Positions 6,289-9,667 of a DNA stretch of 9,667 nt are shown here, one piece after another (within the stretch, counting starts at the first letter, position 1; each line of letters opens with the position of its first letter). The DNA lies in assembly GCA_023440105.1 (NCBI GenBank), contig JAEXSY010000321.1, positions 1 through 9,667 on the forward strand. The letters run 5' to 3'. The translations under genes and the position numbers were made by a program. The notes under the pieces were generated by a model. That model was not told where the DNA came from and made no database searches. It saw nothing but the letters and a program-made list of their open reading frames with translations. Origin of the DNA: Bacillota bacterium (GTDB lineage: Bacteria; Bacillota; Clostridia; Clostridiales; Clostridiaceae).

Positions 6289-6915
6289 TTAATCCGTAAG
6301 AGCTGAATCTTCAAGGCCATCTTCCTCAATAGTACCCATAGGAGAATCGATGGGGCCATCAAAGGAGAAGTGACCACCATATTCAGTTACAGCCTCTCCC
6401 TGATCAACGAGGACAACACCTTCTATGTTATCTCTTTCTAAAAGAGAGCTTACAAGAGTTCCTAAAGCCATGCCTCCTCCAGCGGTACCTCCCGCATTTT
6501 CATTGAAAAATTCCTTAGAGAGCTCTACATAGCATATACCATCTTCAACCCTTGTCCCAATAAGCTTTACTGTGCTTAATATAGCTCTAACTCTACCTTC
6601 TGCTCTCGGTCCTTCAATAAGAGCTTCTACTATAGCATCTTCTATAGTTTTATCATCATCGTAGGAGATAACCCTGGTTTCCTTTAGCATATAGTTTACT
6701 TGATCGTCAGTGAAATAAAGGGTAACCTTTTCATTCTTTTGAGTTTCTTCTTTTTGTTCACCACCAGAAACCGGAGGATTACCGGAATTGTCTGTTACAG
6801 GATTTGATGGAGTCTCAGGGCTTGCGCAGGCAACGAGAAGGCTTATTAGCAGTACTGCCACAGCTGTAATAAGAGTAAAAGAACCTACTCTTCCTTTTCT
6901 ATTAGTGTTTTTCAC
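6289..6915 (-). CDS. GerMN-domain lipoprotein
   Basis: A protein of 208 residues exported and anchored to the outer face of the membrane. Seen: a basic N-terminus (KNTNRKGR), a hydrophobic stretch (about 12-28), and the lipobox L27-V-A-C30, where C30 would be lipidated. A low-complexity linker (about 31-62; P, S, G, N, then K/E/Q) follows, then a GerMN domain (about 64-190) with VTLYFTDDQVNYM, a TIEDAIVEALIEGP helix, ILSTVKLIG, ICYVELSKEF and a GVVLVDQG region. The tail is acidic. GerMN domains occur in the spore-germination protein GerM and in LpqB-like lipoproteins; their ligand is not well defined. The start is GTG at 6915 with AAAGGA 9 bases upstream; the overlapping ATG one codon earlier is in another frame and stops at once. 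A near-consensus promoter lies upstream, and it shares a terminator with the isomerase. Confidence 0.88.
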   Translation of the reverse strand: MKNTNRKGRVGSFTLITAVAVLLISLLVACASPETPSNPVTDNSGNPPVSGGEQKEETQKNEKVTLYFTDDQVNYMLKETRVISYDDDKTIEDAIVEALIEGPRAEGRVRAILSTVKLIGTRVEDGICYVELSKEFFNENAGGTAGGGMALGTLVSSLLERDNIEGVVLVDQGEAVTEYGGHFSFDGPIDSPMGTIEEDGLEDSALTD

Positions 6916-6984
6916 ATGATCAAATCCTTTCTAGGAGTATTTTTGTGAGAATTTTAGTATTATTTGTAATTATATTATAATTAT

Positions 6985-7013
6985 ATTTTAAGGCTTTTAA
7001 GCTATTCAGTCAA
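6985..7013 (-). promoter_or_regulatory. sigma-A-type promoter of the GerMN lipoprotein gene
   Basis: On the minus strand, TTGACT (7013-7008) and TAAAAT (6990-6985) each match consensus at five of six positions with an exact 17-base spacer. The transcript would start near 6978, about 60 bases ahead of the GTG start. It implies expression in growing cells and not only in a sporulation compartment. Confidence 0.65.
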
Positions 7014-7104
7014 TCGGAACTTCGGAGTTGGCTTCTTAAACCTTGTGCCAACAGCAATTTTTAAATATACTTATAGGGATAATAAAAATGGTTTGGTGAT
7101 AGAA

Positions 7105-8061
7105 ATGAATTTTGTAGCAATAGATTTTGAAACAGCAAATGAAAAAAGAAATAGTCCCTGCTCCATTGGTCTTGTGGTGGTAAAAGGGGGAGAGGTAGTA
7201 GAAAAGCTTCATTATTTAATAAGACCAAAAGAAATGAGATTTATGCCTATTAATATAGGTATCCACGGAATAAGGCCTGCAATGGTGGAGGATGCTCCTG
7301 AATTTCCTGAAGTCTGGGAGAAGATAAAACACTATTTTCAAGATAGCATAGTGGTAGCTCATAACGCTGCCTTTGATATATCAGTCCTTAGAAAAACTGC
7401 TGAGCTTTACGATATTGAGCTTCCCAGCTTTCGATATATATGTACCATGAAGCTTGCAAAAAATTTTTATTTAGGACTAGAAAATGCAAAATTAAATACT
7501 GTTAATGATTTTTTAGGTTATAAATTTATCCATCATGACGCCTTGTTTGATGCTCTTGCCTGCTCTAATATACTCCTGAAAGTATCAGAGGAATTAAAAT
7601 CTAATGATATCCAGGAGGTTGCCGATACTGCAGGAGTAATGCTTGGCTATGTTGACTCTAATGGCTACAGCTCCTGCAGCCTTAAGGGAAGGGCTATAAG
7701 AACCTCAAATAAAATCTATTATTATAAAAAAGAAAACTCTGTAGAAAACTACAACAGGGAAGCTTTCAAAAATGAAGTGGTTGTATTTACGGGAAAGCTA
7801 AACTCTATGTCCAGGGATCAAGCCATGGCTTTAGTAAGGAGACTTGGAGGAACCACTGGAGGCTCAGTTACAAAGAAAACAACTATCTTAGTTACTAACA
7901 TGAAGAACGTTCAAGGACTCCGTAGAGAAGAGATGAGCACAAAGCTTAGAAAAGCAACGGACTATAAAGCAAAAGGGCAGAATATCACCCTTTTAAATGA
8001 AGAGGAGTTTTTGGATATGAGATATTCTCATACAGGCCCTACATATACATTACAATTATAG
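7105..8061 (+). CDS. DEDDh 3'-5' exonuclease (DnaQ-like) fused to a BRCT domain
   Basis: A cytoplasmic nuclease of 318 residues. Seen: the exonuclease fold at 1-160 with ExoI D7-F-E9-T, ExoII HNAAFD91, and ExoIII H144-DALFD149; the five acidic/histidine catalytic positions are all present. A linker follows (about 165-220), then a BRCT domain (about 222-312) with EVVVFTGKL, RRLGGTTGGSVTKKTTILV and a KAKGQNITLLNEEEFLDM end, as in bacterial BRCT domains such as that of DNA ligase LigA. Known of the family: DEDDh domains proofread or trim 3' ends with two metal ions; BRCT domains bind DNA breaks or phospho-ligands. The job is presumably DNA repair or end processing. I start at the ATG at 7105 (MNFVAIDFETAN) because the exonuclease fold begins there. 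A longer frame from a GTG at 7045 would add 20 residues without a ribosome site. The site before 7105 (GGTGAT) is weak. Confidence 0.88.
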   Translation: MNFVAIDFETANEKRNSPCSIGLVVVKGGEVVEKLHYLIRPKEMRFMPINIGIHGIRPAMVEDAPEFPEVWEKIKHYFQDSIVVAHNAAFDISVLRKTAELYDIELPSFRYICTMKLAKNFYLGLENAKLNTVNDFLGYKFIHHDALFDALACSNILLKVSEELKSNDIQEVADTAGVMLGYVDSNGYSSCSLKGRAIRTSNKIYYYKKENSVENYNREAFKNEVVVFTGKLNSMSRDQAMALVRRLGGTTGGSVTKKTTILVTNMKNVQGLRREEMSTKLRKATDYKAKGQNITLLNEEEFLDMRYSHTGPTYTLQL

Positions 8062-8072
8062 TAGAATTGTTG

Positions 8073-8100
8073 TTGATAAAAATTCCCTTAGGTTTATAAT
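8073..8100 (+). promoter_or_regulatory. promoter upstream of the membrane-HTH gene
   Basis: TTGATA (8073-8078) and a perfect TATAAT (8095-8100) are separated by 16 bases, about 50 bases ahead of the ATG at 8153. This is one of the better sigma-A matches in the window and starts a unit running to the terminator at 8717-8742. Confidence 0.6.
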
Positions 8101-8152
8101 TAATGTATATTGGTTTTTTATGGAAAATCAAAACTTTAGGGGGAATAATTTC

Positions 8153-8518
8153 ATGTTAAAGGAAAAACTATTACCTATTTCGATTTTTGCCTTAGCTTTT
8201 GCTATTATTATTAGTGCTTTTATTATTTCAAAAGGTATGGAAACCAATGGATCATATATAGATTCAGGTTTAATAAGTGTAGAACATGGGTTAGATTCCA
8301 TAAGCAACAGTTTAAACTATTTTTATAATGGAAGTGCAGAAGATAAATTTAACTTATCTCAAGCAGCTGATTATTTGGGAATATCCCAAAGCCAGCTATT
8401 AGAGCTTGCTACTCTTGATGATTCTGGAATACCACATGTAAAAATTGATGGTATTTATATCTTTAATAGAAATGCTATAGATAATTGGCTTCAAACGGCT
8501 AAAATTGAAATAAACTGA
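8153..8518 (+). CDS. small membrane protein with excisionase-like helix-turn-helix domain
   Basis: A protein of 121 residues from the ATG at 8153, chosen because AGGGGG lies 9 bases upstream; an in-frame ATG at 8120 would add 11 polar residues and lacks a good site. Seen: a short basic N-terminus (KEK), one hydrophobic membrane helix (about 8-26, PISIFALAFAIIISAFIIS), a polar linker (27-65), then a domain at 66-114. That domain begins F-NLSQAADYLGISQSQLLEL and continues with IPHVKIDGIYIFNRNAIDNWL, the layout of MerR-like excisionase DNA-binding domains (helix-turn-helix, a wing, then a final helix with NAIDNWL). Excisionase domains bind DNA in the cytoplasm, which would require the N-terminus to face outward, yet the basic N-terminus favours the opposite. 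Some such domains have lost DNA binding. The next gene, 53 bases on, is probably co-transcribed. Function unknown. Confidence 0.78.
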   Translation: MLKEKLLPISIFALAFAIIISAFIISKGMETNGSYIDSGLISVEHGLDSISNSLNYFYNGSAEDKFNLSQAADYLGISQSQLLELATLDDSGIPHVKIDGIYIFNRNAIDNWLQTAKIEIN

Positions 8519-8571
8519 TGTGAATATTAATGAAGCTTCTAGCTCATACTAAAGTAAAAGGAGATGATTAT

Positions 8572-8730
8572 ATGAGCAAAAAGAAGCTTCCAGAGGAATT
8601 CAAATATAATAATCAAGAAGCCAAGAAGGATGAAGGAAACAATCAGTGGACAAATAATAATTTGAAATATTATCCCGATACAAGAGAGAGAAGGGATGGT
8701 CCCGGTGGGGAAGATGCAGGCACAAAATAG
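8572..8730 (+). CDS. small charged protein of unknown function (52 aa)
   Basis: The start is the ATG at 8572, fixed by AAAAGGAG 8 bases upstream; a longer frame from 8530 lacks a ribosome site. The 52 residues are highly polar, with no signal peptide, membrane segment or cysteine. Seen: a lysine-rich start (MSKKKLPEEF), an N/Q/K/E-rich middle with QWTNNNLKYYP, and an end with DTRERRDGPGGEDAGTK. The composition and glycine-rich tail suggest an unfolded or partner-dependent protein. A small spore component or nucleic-acid-binding peptide is conceivable, but nothing proves it. It follows the membrane-HTH gene and its stop codon lies in the terminator stem. Confidence 0.65.
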   Translation: MSKKKLPEEFKYNNQEAKKDEGNNQWTNNNLKYYPDTRERRDGPGGEDAGTK

Positions 8731-8742
8731 TGCCTGTTTTTT
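8717..8742 (+). terminator. rho-independent terminator directly upstream of the P450 gene
   Basis: CAGGCAC (8717-8723) pairs with GTGCCTG (8730-8736) around AAAATA and is followed by six T's. It overlaps the stop of the 52-aa gene. Only 13 bases separate the T-run from the P450 ribosome binding site. Confidence 0.85.
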
Positions 8743-8774
8743 CACTTTATTAGGATTGGAGGACAAGAAGATTT

Positions 8775-9667
8775 ATGAATAGTCAAAGTGCCATACCTAA
8801 GGATAAAGGGATAGATAACACTTTTAACCTCTTAAAGGAAGGATATCTCTTTATTAAGAATAGAGGAGATAAGCTTCACAGTGATATCTTTGAAACAAGA
8901 CTTATGGGGCAAAAAGCTATATGTCTTATAGGGGAGGAGGGAAGCAGACTCTTTTATAATCCAGAGCTTTTTATTAGAAAGGGTGCTGCTCCTAAAAGGG
9001 TGCAAAAAACTCTTTTTGGTGTTAATGCTATTCAAGGCTCCGATGGAGAAAAGCATCTACATAGAAAGGAATTGTTCATGTCTCTCTTGATGAATCCTGA
9101 GAGGATAGAGGATCTTGCTAAGATATTTAGTATTAAACTATCCAGGGCTGCATCAGAGTGGGAAGAAGCTGATTCAATTGTGATATTTGATGAGATGAAA
9201 AATATTATATGCTCCTCTGCTTTTCAGTGGATAGGACTTCCCTTAAAGGATGATGAAATAAAGGATAAAGCTCAGGATTTCATTGATATGATATATTCCT
9301 TTGGATCAGTAGGTCCTAAGTACTGGAAGGGGAAAAAGGCAAGATGCCGGGAAGAACTTTTCCTCCAGAAGATAATAAAAAAAGTTAGACTGGGTGAATT
9401 AGTATGTCATACTAGCTCCCCCCTTTATGTGGTGAGCAGCTATCATGAAGAAGGAAAAGAGCTCTCTGAAGATATGGCAGCTATAGAGCTCCTTAATATA
9501 ATCCGCCCAATAGTTGCTATTTCAACCTTTATAACCTTTTCCTGTTTGGCTATATATGAATACCCTACTTTAAAGAGAGAGCTTAAACTGAAAAATCAGG
9601 ACTACTATGAATACTTTGTCCAGGAGGTCAGAAGATTTTATCCCTTTGCTCCCTTTGTTGGTGCCAG
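8775..9667 (+). CDS. cytochrome P450 of the CYP152 family, fatty-acid peroxygenase (3' end outside window)
   Basis: The first 297 codons are present of about 415 expected; the ATG has GGAGG 12 bases upstream. The protein aligns along its length, from memory, with Bacillus subtilis P450BSbeta (YbdT, CYP152A1), with a constant two-residue offset. Shared blocks are LLKEGYLFIKNR, PKRVQK-LFGVNAIQG, HRK-LF, DDFIDM-like DFIDMIYSFG, GPKYWKGKKAR, AAIELLNIIRPIVAIS and FVQEVRRFYPFAPF. Known of the family: it uses hydrogen peroxide directly to hydroxylate long-chain fatty acids, with no redox partner. R244-P245 matches the Arg242-Pro243 pair that binds the fatty-acid carboxylate. Q87 matches Gln85; the alkene-forming OleT has His there, so hydroxylation is predicted. 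F81 matches Phe79, and E284-x-x-R287 is the K-helix ExxR. The heme-cysteine loop lies beyond the window. Clostridium acetobutylicum has a characterised relative, CYP152A2. Confidence 0.93.
   Translation, partial: MNSQSAIPKDKGIDNTFNLLKEGYLFIKNRGDKLHSDIFETRLMGQKAICLIGEEGSRLFYNPELFIRKGAAPKRVQKTLFGVNAIQGSDGEKHLHRKELFMSLLMNPERIEDLAKIFSIKLSRAASEWEEADSIVIFDEMKNIICSSAFQWIGLPLKDDEIKDKAQDFIDMIYSFGSVGPKYWKGKKARCREELFLQKIIKKVRLGELVCHTSSPLYVVSSYHEEGKELSEDMAAIELLNIIRPIVAISTFITFSCLAIYEYPTLKRELKLKNQDYYEYFVQEVRRFYPFAPFVGA

Noticed and set aside
7014..7035. Small hairpin around AACT-TCGG-AGTT in the divergent region
   Set aside because: The stem is only four base pairs without a U-tract, so it is not a credible terminator or RNA element.
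8153..8518. Prophage or mobile-element remnant suggested by the excisionase-like domain
   Set aside because: No integrase, attachment repeats, phage genes or tRNA target are visible, and the domain is fused to a membrane helix.
8539..8766. 75-codon minus-strand frame over the 52-aa gene and the terminator
   Set aside because: The forward gene has a strong ribosome site and a terminator at its stop; the reverse frame has neither.

Overview
The window looks like chromosomal DNA of a low-GC, spore-forming, anaerobic Firmicute, most likely Clostridium or a close relative. The evidence is AT-rich intergenic DNA, strong AGGAGG-type ribosome binding sites, frequent GTG and TTG starts, a GerMN lipoprotein, a diaminopimelate dehydrogenase and a CYP152-type P450 of the kind known from Bacillus and Clostridium acetobutylicum. 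No rRNA, tRNA, CRISPR array, insertion sequence or prophage was recognised.

Left part (1-2645), cell wall. The window opens in the last 72 codons of ddh (meso-diaminopimelate dehydrogenase, +). Facing it is a DedA/VTT-family membrane protein (-), whose last codons lie inside the ddh terminator hairpin. A gap of about 330 bp follows, holding an orphan terminator-like hairpin. Next is murE (+), which ends inside its own terminator. Ddh makes meso-DAP and MurE adds it to the peptidoglycan precursor. Some DedA proteins recycle the undecaprenyl-phosphate carrier, so the three genes could share a theme, although each has its own transcription signals.

Middle part (2740-6262). Here lie a 109-aa conserved protein of unknown function, an HD-domain phosphohydrolase-like protein, an AraC-family regulator with a cupin sensor domain, and a 493-aa isomerase of the L-fucose/L-arabinose type. 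The isomerase is locally much richer in GC than its neighbours. The regulator sits just upstream of it and is its most obvious candidate controller, but no kinase, aldolase or transporter is present to name the sugar. A long A-run/T-run hairpin closes this unit and also serves the convergent gene beyond it.

Right part (6289-9667). A GerMN lipoprotein (-) with a near-consensus housekeeping promoter diverges from a DEDDh exonuclease-BRCT fusion (+). Then come a small membrane protein carrying an excisionase-like winged-helix domain and a charged 52-aa protein, probably co-transcribed and ending at a strong terminator. Immediately after that terminator starts a CYP152 fatty-acid peroxygenase, cut by the window end before its heme-cysteine loop. 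Its substrate-site residues point to hydroxylation rather than alkene formation.

I found no convincing multi-gene novel system. The points most worth following are the membrane-tethered excisionase-like protein, the P450 behind a terminator in a probable anaerobe, the MurE motif variant and the orphan isomerase.
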